From: Endocalyx cinctus
Lineage: Eukaryota > Ascomycota > Sordariomycetes > Amphisphaeriales > Apiosporaceae
Direction of reading: 5' to 3'
Length of the DNA: 64,000 nucleotides
Assembly: GCA_001600455.1 (NCBI GenBank)
Contig: BCKC01000003.1
Span: forward strand, 1,426,001-1,490,000
Below are positions 12,399 to 22,933 of the stretch, piece by piece. Numbering within the stretch: position 1 is the first letter of the stretch; each line of letters starts with the position of its first letter. Below the pieces are notes generated by a model, which was not told the origin of the DNA, did not search any database, and was given only the letters and a program-made list of their open reading frames with translations. The position numbers and the translations under genes were made by a program.

Positions 12399-12865
12399 TT
12401 ACTTCTTGGAGTTCTCCGACTGTCGTTGCTGCAACTTGAGTTTTAAGAGGGAAGGTTTCGGGCAGCTAACGGTTGTTGCATCATCACCATTTTTCTTATA
12501 GAAGGCATCGCAACATTCGTACAAGGCGTCGATCAAGTGTGTACACTTGGCCTCGTTGAACCCATTCTTACTAAGACAATCTGTTCTTATGTCAGAAATG
12601 GCAAGTTCTATGTTTACGAGAATATGGAGAAATAATAATTTTTATCTCAATTACCTTGAATGGCGCACTGAAGGATAACGAGGGCTATGGTTAGCCATTG
12701 ATATCTTGGTAGGAAGATATTGATTGGTGGATTCTACTTACAGCTCTAGGATGACATGGAGGTTTGGATTGAAGGTCTTCTTTCAGAGCCTGTTTGGGAG
12801 GTTTCTATTAATTTCAAATTCCTTGAATATGATATTTACCTTGCTGGATGAACAGTACGAACCAT
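12399..12865 (-). CDS. CMC4: CX9C-motif mitochondrial protein CMC4
   Basis: Assembled from small exons: 12789-12742 (16 codons), 12667-12655 (13 nt), 12580-12399, and a probable start ATG at 12865-12863 spliced directly (ATG followed by GTTCGT). Splice phases agree throughout. The product is about 81 residues and carries the pattern PPCHPRACAIQDCL and CTHLIDALYECCDAFY, i.e. the twin-CX9C fold of CMC4 with two cysteine pairs, ending in a basic Lys/Gln/Arg tail. CMC4 is a small intermembrane-space protein imported by Mia40-dependent oxidation, linked to respiratory complex assembly. The conserved core is secure; the three-base coding first exon is the uncertain part. Confidence 0.8.
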
Positions 12866-14192
12866 TATCAGGGGAACCAAGGTATTGTTTTTTTTTTTTT
12901 TTTTTTCCTTTTCTGTCTATCTCTTGTTTCTCAATGTCTCAAAGAAAGCTTATCAGGATTATGTTGGAGGGAAATGAATATACTAAGTAGGTAGTTAATT
13001 AACCTCTAAGTTAACGAAGGTATCCCAAATAGCGGACGTAGTAAATTCGAAGTTGATAAGTGATTTGCTACACCATGTGAGCCTACTACTGTAAATGTAG
13101 TGCAGTTAGAAAGCGATGAGTAGTATACTACGTACCGTGGGCAACACCTACCTAAATCTTCTACGATGCAATAAAAGTAGCCTGCCCAGGAATAGAAAGC
13201 GAAAAGAAAGGAAAGAAAAAAGTGATGTAATAAAGAGCCTTACCCAGTGCTGCCAGTCTGTCAATCTACGATCTAATTAGGTAGAAGAAAGTGGGTTAAT
13301 TTTCAAAAGCTGTACTCCGTATACCTATCCATGGATGTATGTATATCTATTATGCAAGTATCTGCAATAATCTGCACTTGCCTAAATACTACTCTGTTAC
13401 TCTGCACCTTTTATAGGCTGTCCAATACATTTTTATAGGCTGTCTTATACTTAAAGTTACAGCGGCTGAGAGCCTGGAAAACGCAGAAATATACTGTTTA
13501 TACTACTTTTAGTACTGAGTATTCATTCACTGGAGTACATCGCCTGCCTGCCTTTTCTTTTTTCCTGAGTTAGGACTAGAAGTACTACATACTTTACTTC
13601 ATCTTTTCCCTTTTCTAAAACTCTTTTATTTGTTTTCTTTTTTTCATATTGAATCACACTTCATCTCTCTCAACAACACAAAATACTTCATTTCTCTACG
13701 CCGAATTAAGGTCAATAAATCAATCTTTGATCGTAAGTGTCCATTCCCATTTTCAATATTAAAAAAAATCAATATTCCTTTTGTTTATTAGGTCTATATC
13801 AATATCGGCGCATTAATGAGCGGTTTCGCTGGTAAAAAGTTATTCAATCTTGAAGTTACCCCTCCCCCACCATCAAACAATTAACGCCAAACCCTCCGTC
13901 TCGTACTTAGCTTTGTTAAAATTCTAGAGCCATCTCTTTCTCTCACTCTCCACACCGCGAGGCTGTTTAAGTCTTATTTTTACACCTTTTTCTTACATCC
14001 GGCACAATCCTTTTCTCTTTCCTTCTCCTTCTCCTTCCTTATTTCCTTGCGATTTCTTTCTTTTTATTTACTATACCTTTACAACAAATACTATAGTAAC
14101 CATCCTTCCTCGGTCTCCATATTAATTGACGTTGCAGATCAACACCGCAGCCATTTACATCCCATCTTCTTCTAGAATCCATATCAGCAACC
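12866..14192 (+). promoter_or_regulatory. divergent promoter and SUMO 5' leader with an intron
   Basis: This stretch lies between CMC4 (-) and SUMO (+). A likely 5' UTR intron of SUMO spans about 13733-13791 (GTAAGT donor, TTATTAG acceptor). An ATG at 13816 opens a 22-codon upstream frame ending at 13884, which overlaps a possible second leader intron (donor GTAAAA near 13832, acceptor TTGCAG near 14138). The pyrimidine-rich stretch 13900-14060 is typical of a fungal core promoter or leader. Confidence 0.45.
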
Positions 14193-14620
14193 ATGTCTGG
14201 AGAAAATGAGTCTGGAAGTCCTGGCATGGAGAGACCCGAGGCTCCCGCTGGCGGCTCTGAGCATTTGAACATCAAAGTCACCGATAACAACAACGAGGTC
14301 TTCTTCAAGATTAAGCGATCCACCAAGCTTGAGAAGCTTATGACTGCCTTCTGCGAACGTCAAGGTAAAACTGTCGACTCGGTCCGTTTCTTATTTGAAG
14401 GTCAGAGAGTTCAGAAGACCGATACGCCTGACTCGGTAGGTTCTCGTCATTTTCAATATCCTTACCGCCACCTTTGATCCCAAGAACCACTGGTATCAAT
14501 CAAGAGTGCGCGCAAAACACAATCACGATACTAATTACTATTACTCAAAAATAGCTAGAGATGGCCGACGGCGACACTCTTGAAGTTCACCAGGAGCAGG
14601 TTGGAGGCTCTCGCTCCTGA
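14193..14620 (+). CDS. SMT3: SUMO (Smt3/Pmt3)
   Basis: Two exons, 14193-14435 and 14555-14620, are joined in phase 0 across a GTAGGT..TAG intron of 119 nt, giving 102 residues. An acidic, Ser/Pro-rich N-terminal extension (~25 residues) precedes the ubiquitin-like fold: LNIKVTDNNNEVFFKIK, TKLEKLMTAFCERQGK, VRFLFEGQRV and the C-terminal EVHQEQVGGS. The diglycine is followed by Ser-Arg-Ser, so the precursor needs an Ulp1-type protease to expose GG before E1 (Aos1-Uba2) and E2 (Ubc9) conjugation. SUMO modifies mainly nuclear proteins. The intron position within the beta-grasp fold and the length fit fungal SUMO. Confidence 0.95.
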
Positions 14621-15838
14621 GAGGAGGGCGCGACTTCCCCCGAACGCATTTGCATAATAACACCTCGACCCCTCGACCCCAAGAATCTGTTTCTGTCTAG
14701 CACCAATATATTATCTAGACCGGTCAATGGAACGAGGGGCGAGGCAAACGAGCACGCGATGATGTAACAACTTTAGGATGGTGGAATATTTGGATGGCAG
14801 TGACTGGGAAACCCCCAGACTCTCTATTCACGACGGATACGATATCACACGACATCATCTGAGGAGAACGGACGGCTGGAGATTTTACGAGGGAGAAAAA
14901 GATCATGCGAAAGAATTAGACCCCCAGCCGAAGGAATTCATCCCAATGGCACATTCCTCTCTCGTTTTCGATCCCCAGAGGAGGATGGGTTTTTATCTCG
15001 CGATCAAAGGATATTATTCTACAGGCGTTTAGGCTTTCTTTTATTTCTCTTCGACTTTCTTCGCGCCTCTTTTTTTTCGTGCAGAGCATCTAGATCTTTT
15101 AATTAAACGACCGAGTTAGATGCAGATTTGCAAATGTCCCTTTTGTTTCTTTTCTTCTTTCTGTTTTTCGCATAGTTCAAAAGTGATATATCATTTCAAA
15201 CCAGGGTCAAAAACAGCATATATGTAGTCCCGGAAATCTTCAAATTTATGCTATGCTAACAATACAAGAATAATAACGCCTGGGCTTAAGAACGGAAAAC
15301 AATATTTTTAGATACGAACAGACACAGCATTCATCTATACATTTTTTGTATCACCATCTACTTTTCTCCCCTTATGTTATCTCCGATTTGCCCATATCCT
15401 CTGTATCTTTAAAAGCAGGTAACCGAAACCGAACCTCGGAGGGAACAGGTCGAGATCGGAGAGAGGACGTAATAGCGTATTCTTCTGTAGGGCAAAAAAA
15501 AAAAAAAAGGGACAATAACAATTCGCAGGCAGACACACTCGAGAAAACCAATATGACTAAAAAACAAAAATAACAGTTGGGCAAAGCAGACGAATTGGGA
15601 AACAAAATGGCAATAAGGCAGTAAAAACCAACAAAAATATAATCAATGCATGCTAATTTAAAAACAATAACTCCTTTCCCCCCCTTCCGATTCCCGAATC
15701 GCCGAACGAAAAGCTTAACTATTAGTCCTCCTAGTCTCTTACGTATCTATCTCTCTTTTTTTTTTTTTTTGTCCTTAGGCATTACTTTTTTGTTTCTTTT
15801 ATTCCATTTCTCCATCGTTCATTCATATAACATCATCA
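14621..15838. other. 3' regions of SUMO (+) and the LIM gene (-)
   Basis: Convergent 3' ends. An 84-codon frame at 14778-15032 (+) sits just after the SUMO stop; it lacks any recognised motif and is probably 3' UTR. The rest is A/T-rich with poly-T/poly-A runs near 15495 and 15757. Confidence 0.5.
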
Positions 15839-18465
15839 TCACATCTTAAGCTGCCTAGCCCTGCACGCGGTGCACATGACCTTATCCTCGACGGGGAAGA
15901 CCTGACCGTCGTCGAAGGCGCCGCGGCAAGCGCAGCAGCGGAAGCACTCGTCGTGCCAGTCGTGGCCCAGGGCGCGCACGTACTGGCCGACGACGGGCTT
16001 CTTGCAAGCCATGCACTTGGGCGCGCGCCGCTCCGTCCGGCGCGTCTGGCAGTTGATGCACCAGGCGTACCCGTCCTTCTCGATGTGGGTATCGCCGCGC
16101 TCGAACGGGTCGCCGCACTCGGCGCAGAAGAAGTGGCCGTAGTGCCAGTGCGCGCCGAGCGCGACCACGTGCTCGCCGAGGATCGGCGTCCGGCAGTGCT
16201 TGCAGCGCGGCGCGAACTGCTCGTGCCAGTCGAGGTGGCAGAAGAAGCGCAGCCGGTCGTCGCCGTCCTCGGCCATCGTCTTGCCGGGCTCCTCCGCCAG
16301 CGTCTCGCCCGCGGCCCGTCGCCGGATCCGGTCCAGCCTCTCGGCCCGGAAATGGTCCGGCTCGGGACTGATTTCGAGCGCTTCGAGGCCGGTGCCGCAC
16401 GCGTAGCAGCGGAAGCATTGCGGGTGGAACCGTTCCGAGGAGCCGCCGAGCGCGACGAATCGTCCTTCGATCGGGTATCTACACTCGTGGCATATAGCCG
16501 TCGCTCTCCGGGACGCGCCCGGCGCAGGGGACCAATGGCCCTGCGGGGGTCCCGAGGCACGAGCGTTGCGAAGGTGAGAAGGTGTTGATCTGGGAGTGGG
16601 CAGCGGTCTCGCCGAGGGCTTCGGTCGGTCATCGGGGGTCATTATCGCGGGGATGCTAGGAGTGTTATTATCGTCATCACCGGGCAAGACAATCTGCGGG
16701 ACCGCCGGACCGCTGTCATCTGAAATGGCGATCATGGGCACGCCGGGGCCGTTCATGCCATCATCATCATCATCATCGCCGTCTATTTGAATACTTGGGA
16801 TGGCCGGTGTGCTAGATGGCCGTGCTGCTGACGACGGCGCTTGAGTCTGAACATCCGGCGGAAGTACGATAGTAGGGATAGGCGGTTGCGGGTCTTGGGG
16901 GCGCGGGGGTTCGTTTGCGGCGCCGAAGGGGACTCGGCGGGGGTGGGGCTCTTCTGGTTTGGAATCAGTCGCCTCTTCGGGGGCCTTCCAATTTTTGTCA
17001 AAGCTTACGATGGGACGTCCGGGACTATCACTGACAGCGGACGGAGTGGGGAGTTTGGGACTACGGTCCCGTAGCCGCATACTTGTGGCTTGCCGTATGT
17101 CGTCACCGCGGATCTCAATGCCGTTCTTGGTGGGAATGTCTGATGAGGTGCGTGGGGAGTTGGAGCTGGAGGTGGAGTTTGTGATGTACTGAGGATCGCG
17201 CGATTGTGATGGCGGGTTCTTGTGAATTTCGGATCGGGATAAGGGCTTTGCAGGTGCTTTGGATTCAATGACGGATGACTCGGGGGCAAATTGAACCTTG
17301 TTAGGGTTCTGTCTTGTCTTTAGCCCCACAGGTCGCGACACCGTAGGTAGCTGAGCTTGTCTTGCGGAAGTCCGCTCCGGAGTGCTCCCTTCGGGTTCTT
17401 CCCATATTTGATCACCGGAGAACGGCTTTTCGATTTCGCCCGAGATATTGCGCTTCATGCTGCTCCGACGCCGACCGCCGGAGCTCTTGCGTACTCCGCT
17501 ATTCAACGTGCCATAAGACTTTGATATTCCCGATGTCATGGACAAATCGCGCGACTGATCCAGACTGGGTCGTCCACTGCCAGGAGAGGAGTCCCTATCG
17601 CTACCAGATGAACTACCTGAGAACGAGCGGACGGAATCTCGAGCCAGCCCGGTTGGGACGACGTCTTGACCATATCGCCCAGCGCTAGCGGCCCGAGCGT
17701 GGGCGTAGCTATCCTTTCGCAAATGAGGCTTGTACTGGTAGGGTGCGCCGGGCTCGGGGGGCTTAACACCGTGCTGGTGTTGCCAAACAAGCTCGGCAGC
17801 TTCGTCTAGGGCGGCGTTGTAAAGACGCGCCTCCGGATCCTCGGTTTGATCCTTCTTCTCCGCATCCTTCAAATCCATGGCATCCAAAGCTTGGTGAAGC
17901 GACACGGCTTCCTCCTTCTCCATCCATCTTTGGCCGCGCTCGATATATGTGGCACTAGGAACAACATCGGAGGGCTTCAACGTAGGAGTACCGGACTTTT
18001 CAGGATAATAATCCTTCCCGGTCAGGGTGCTGGTGGAGTATCGCGAAGTGCGTGAAGCAATACTTCCGGTCATGCTTGGACGACCACCACGGGGCCGAGT
18101 GAAATCGGGAGTTGATCTATGGAAATTGGTGGATGTTTCTGACTTGATGGATGGAGCACCGAGGGATGGGCGAGTAGTAGAAGATATATCATTTGAGTCA
18201 CGCGCAGCAGATCTTATCGAAGGCGGCTGTGGTCGTGCTCCTCCGGGGCGATTAAGACGGTTTTCTCGAAGACCAGCCAAGTAGGAAGCTAAATAAAAAC
18301 AAAAGAAAAGAAAGAAAAACAAAGTTAGCTGATACTTTCTTTTGTAGAACGGTTCGATGGTGCGAGGGTAGTCAAACCGAATTGCTCATTATTCATATAA
18401 CTTGGTGACGGAGGAGAGACTTTCCTCGTCGCGGAGGACCGCTCTTTCGATTTGCTTCGAAGCAT
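15839..18465 (-). CDS. three-LIM-domain protein, paxillin-like (Pxl1 type)
   Basis: Exon 1 (18465-18336, start MLRSKSKERSS) is spliced by a 47-nt intron (GTATCA..TAG, branch GCTAAC) to exon 2 (18288-15839), giving about 859 residues. The first ~640 are disordered, rich in Ser, Pro, Arg and Asp, with an Asp run (DGDDDDDDG). The C-terminal ~218 residues hold three zinc-binding LIM domains. LIM1 starts at CHECRYP, with HPQCFRCYAC and a distant CHLD; LIM2 has CKHC, HFFCAEC and CINC; LIM3 has CMAC, HDECFRCCAC and CTAC. Fungal proteins of this plan (Pxl1) act at the contractile ring and polarised growth sites through Rho GTPases. LIM1 carries a ~45-residue charged insert in its second zinc knuckle. 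The LIM-coding part is markedly GC-richer than the rest. Confidence 0.85.
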
Positions 18466-20550
18466 GTTTTGGTAAGCGCCGTCAATAAGAATGATCTAGA
18501 CAATAAGTAAGGTCAACTATTGAAAAGTTTATTGTTGAATAAATTGTTCAAAGGTGAAGAAAGAGGCAATTATGTTGACATGAATGAAATATTTGAGGAA
18601 GTGTACATGAAATAGTTCAAGATTGTTTACAATTGATGCTACTCTGAAGTATTAAAAGAGGTTGCCATGGAAAAGAGAGTGTTTGATATATGTACGGATA
18701 TGTATAATAGTGAAAGTATTACTACTTAGTAAATAATTGTTTATGCAGAACCAGGCACGACCATGGAAGATGGACCACGTACGACACTATTCGATCTAAG
18801 ACAACAAGAATTAGGCGCTTAAGTTAATAGGTACGATATTAATTATAGCGGTCAGTCAAAGAGTGCATATACACAGTACTACCTAGTATAGGGAGAAATC
18901 CCCCAGGTGTGAATCATAGATAAGACCATATACATAGTACATAATAATGCATGATGTGTTGTTAAATGGGGTCTTGTTATTGGGCCTATCTCAGCCATGG
19001 AAGAAGAAAGATATATCCATATCTAGTCTTCATATATATCGCATTGTCTAGTCAAATCAAATGTTTCCACACTCATAAAACAACCTGGAAACTGTTTTGT
19101 TAGATTTGTTGCCGGGGCAGCCGGGAACCAGTTTAGCGTGGGTATACTACTTAAGTACCCAGTATATAATATACACTATAACATATCCAGGGATATTACC
19201 TACCTAGCTGCCTAGGTAGGTACTACCTAGGTATGTTCAGTATAGTATCAGTATAGTACACTATACCGCTAAATTCTTAGTACGTATGGGTACCGTAATA
19301 ACCTATATACTTAGTACCTAGGTACAGTGTATCCATCATATAGTATACGTTAAAAAACGTCCAGAACGTTTTTTTTTTCTTCTTCTTTTCTTCTTTTTAA
19401 CTTTATTTTTATGCACTCTAATATTTTCTAATATTACAGTAGTACATAGTATATATATACAGAGTACTCCGTACACAATATTTTATGCATTCAACGTTAT
19501 GTAATGTTATGTAATGTTATTGAATACCGGTGGACTACTGTACATACAAAGTATGCGGTACTCCATACTCCTTTGGTCTACCTGTCAAATGGTTCCACGA
19601 GTTCCCACGTTTTACGCTACACGTTCTACGAGGTACCTTAGATCTAATAAGAACGAAGAGTTCGGCTTGGCTTGACAAACTAACTAATCTAGTGAGCTGT
19701 ATTTATATAAAGCTAACGAATCTTGATGTTTTCAGTATCGCATTTCTCCCTCTCTTCTTCACTTTACAAGTCATTAGGTTTACATGATATCCATAGATTC
19801 TGACAAGTCACCGAATGTACACATCATCTACTTTCCCGAAAAAAACAGTACCTGATCAAATAATCCAGTTATCATACTTGAATCAACCACAAATTCTCAT
19901 GATACCACCAAAAAGACCGCACACCACACCACTTCAAAGCTCCGTCGCACAGTATTTACACCTTCCTTAATGATTGCTCCAAACTTCGTCATCCAGGACT
20001 TCGGTAGGTCAACTTTCTACTGTGATATAATGTTCGGATATTACCAAGCAATAATAACATAAAATACCGGTCGCGGAGACCATGTCGTATTTTAATTACA
20101 TAATTAATACATGCTTATATCCCGGTGCTGGCCGGATGCGAAAGTGAGAAAGAAAAAGGGTAAAAAGTTCGAAGTAATGAAAATTTTAGGATCGGCTTTT
20201 CGGCCGTGCCTTTTTCACTACCATCTTATTCCCGTCCCATTTGAATTTCGATGAAGTCAACTTTTTTTTTTTTCGCCTCTTGTCAAGTAAAAGAAATTTA
20301 ATTCGTTTATAAATTCAAACTCGTTCGTAAATCCTCGAATCCATAGTCTATTCTTCTTCCATTTCTTAAAACCGGTAAGAGGCGTACAAACATCAACGGA
20401 TAGTAATTCTGTACGGTAGTTGTGATGGTCTGCGTAAGCCGAAGAATCCTCTTTCTTTCGGTACTCAACTAGTCTTTTACTCGGTGTCCGCGCTTATACC
20501 CGTAAGCCCTCGCCACCGGCTAAGGCAAGCAAACCATTTGCTGTCGAGAT
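18466..20550. other. divergent intergenic region between LIM and MFS genes
   Basis: Very AT-rich. The part 19140-19330 is packed with ACCTAGGT-type palindromes and TATA/GTATAC strings. No protein-like frame extends over more than a few tens of codons. It should hold the promoters of both flanking genes, which start on opposite strands. Confidence 0.6.
19198..19221. repeat. inverted repeat ACCTACCTAG-ctgc-CTAGGTAGGT
   Basis: Perfect 10-bp arms around 4 bases. Two more palindromes follow at once: TACCTAGGTA (19224-19233) and GTACCTAGGTAC (19314-19325). Confidence 0.9.
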
Positions 20551-22522
20551 ATGTCTATTCCCGAGAAACCCACGGATAATGCAGAGAATCCTCAAGATTC
20601 CACTCTGGAGACAGCTCCGGATTCAGTTGAACAGCCTCAGAAAGAGTTCAAGGAGGGTGGTTTCGGTTGGTAAGTCTTAACTTACTCTTTCATTTTCACT
20701 TTTGGATTTTATGTTAGTTTCTAATTAAGCACGCATCGTAGGATTGTTATACTAGCCGTCTTTTTCCTCAATGCCCATACCTGGGGACTCAACTCGGTAA
20801 GCAAGCAACAAACAAACAAACCTTGAAGAAACATATACCTGGTATATATTCCATCCCCGGAGCTTGCTAACCATTGTGGCCATGCTTTGTAGACTTTTGC
20901 TGTCTTTCTCGCCTATTATCTTAGGACCAATACATTTCAGACAAGTGATCTTGGCTATGCTTTCGTGGGTGGATTATCCATCTCCATAGGTATATCGCAC
21001 CTACGTATCCATCCGCCTCTCTAGAGTACGAATTGCTGACTCCATTAAAGCATTTGTGGTATCCCCCGTAGCCACCACACTTGTTGGGTCGAAGCGATTT
21101 GGCACGAGATGGACCATTTTCCTCGGCGCCGTTTTCGAAACGTAGGTGTCGGACCCATATGATTGATTAGATGAAATTTTCCTTCTGGGCATCTCTAATA
21201 TCCAAATAGTATCGCCTTTATCGGTTCTTCCTTTAGCTCGCAACTATGGCATCTCATCCTCTCCCAGGGCGTCTCCTTTGGTATTGGAATGGGCCTTTGT
21301 TTCGTCGCCTCCGCCTCTATACCGCCTCAGTGGTTTACGAAGCGGCGATCCTTCGCAAACTCCCTAGCTGCCTCCGGCTCGGGATTCGGCGGACTATTAT
21401 ATTCCCTTGCCACCAACGCCATGATCGAGAGCGTCGGTTTGCCGTGGGCCTTCCGGATACTGGCCATCATTTGCTTCGTAGTAAATGGAACCGCGAGCTA
21501 TTTCATCCGAGATCGTAACGAGGAAACAGGCGCTGTTCACGTGGCCTTCAACTGGAAGTTGTTCAAGATGCCGCAGTTCCTGATATTTGAAGCATGGACC
21601 ATACTGTTGATGTTCGGTTATACCATTTTGCAATTTAGCATCGTCAATTACTGCCAAGTCGTCGGTTTATCTGCCTCTCAGGCCTCCCTAGTAGGAGCTT
21701 TATTCAGCTGTCGGTTATCCCATTATTCCAATTTCATATAATAGGATACAATTATACTGATGAATCAAACTATACAGTGTCTCAAGGCCTAGGTCGGCCG
21801 ATCGTAGGCATATCGAGCGATTACTTAGGACGTCTCAACGTGGCGTGCTTTTGCGCCTTGTTTACCGGTCTAATATGTTTGTTTCTTTGGACATTTGGAG
21901 CACGGAGCCTGGCTTCCTGTATTATCTTCGCAATACTCACCGGTGGCCCGGCTGGCGTCCTTTGGACAACTATCAGCCCTGTGTGCGCCGAGGTTATTGG
22001 TATCTCCTTGCTACCCTCTGGTAAGGAAACATCACTCCCACGTCTTGAGTTATCCTCGGTTGCTTACTGAAATACTGTAAATGAAGCTATTTCGATGACT
22101 CTGCTCGTTCTTATCTTGCCAGGTACTTTTGCAGAAGTGATCGGCTTGACCCTCCGAAAACCGGGGTCATGGGGTTATCTCGACACCCAAATATTCACCG
22201 CCGTTATGTATCTCGGGGCGTTTATTATTGGTACGTGAGAATGAGCAAATCCCCTTTTCCATGAATGTAACACGACTGACTTTCAGGTTCCGCCACAGGA
22301 TGGTTTCTGCGAGCATGGAAGATTTGGGATTTAGAACGCGAGGCGAATCTTGTGAAAGAGCGGGAGGGACGCGCTCCCACTCATCAAATAATAGAAGACG
22401 TCGAAAGAGGCGTGTCGGCATCGGCCGATCTCGAGCGGCTCCCTAGTCGCACAAGCCGTGCGGCGTCCATACGGCAACGTATGACAATTATCAAGGGTCT
22501 CTATACCGCACAGCGCGTATAA
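20551..22522 (+). CDS. MFS transporter, monocarboxylate (MCT/Mch) type
   Basis: Eight exons fit one frame: 20551-20669, 20742-20796, 20893-20989, 21051-21141, 21210-21709, 21778-22020, 22087-22230 and 22287-22522, giving about 494 residues. A hydrophilic N-terminus ending KEFKEGGFGW leads into the first membrane helix, as in fungal MCT homologues. Membrane segments alternate through to GAFIIGSATGWFLRAWK, followed by a charged cytosolic tail. Family-like motifs include GIGMGLCFVASASIPPQWF, KRRSFANSLAASGSGFGG and SQGLGRPIVGISSDYLGR. These transporters move monocarboxylates or related small organic compounds (yeast Mch5 carries riboflavin); the substrate cannot be told from sequence. No biosynthetic cluster is next to it. 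Confidence 0.85.
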
Positions 22523-22933
22523 GATGATAGGCTGCCTATGACGACGTGGCGACGAACCATACATGAAGTTACACATGTCTTTTTTAGAGTGATTTTTTAT
22601 ACACGGTACATATACTTAGACATATGACATATAAATTAATGCACGAAGCTTCGGGTTTAATTCGACACTTTTTCACACGTCATAATAAATCGATTCTGTT
22701 GGTGAAGATTTCACATAAACGCTAACGTTGGTGAGGATTAAATCTAGCTTCACAATCTAAAAAATTCATCTAATTTTTATGTTCTCATTATAAAATTGGG
22801 AAATATAAATTGAGAGAAGTGAACAAACATTACTAAGCCGTATATTCGTCCCCACGCCATCGATGTATACTACCTCGCGGGGAAAGAGAAAAAAAAAAGG
22901 CACACGGGCATTTTATTTTATCTGGTAATTACT
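22523..22933. other. convergent intergenic region
   Basis: AT-rich 3' flanks of the MFS gene (+) and the ligase gene (-). Nothing else seen. Confidence 0.6.

Noticed and set aside
14778..15032. 84-codon open frame downstream of SUMO
   Set aside because: It begins shortly after the SUMO stop, has no recognised domain, and sits where a 3' UTR is expected.
15953..16588. Long open frames opposite and out of frame with the LIM-coding part
   Set aside because: They are GC-driven shadows (Arg/Ala-rich) of the real minus-strand reading frame, which carries intact LIM cysteines.
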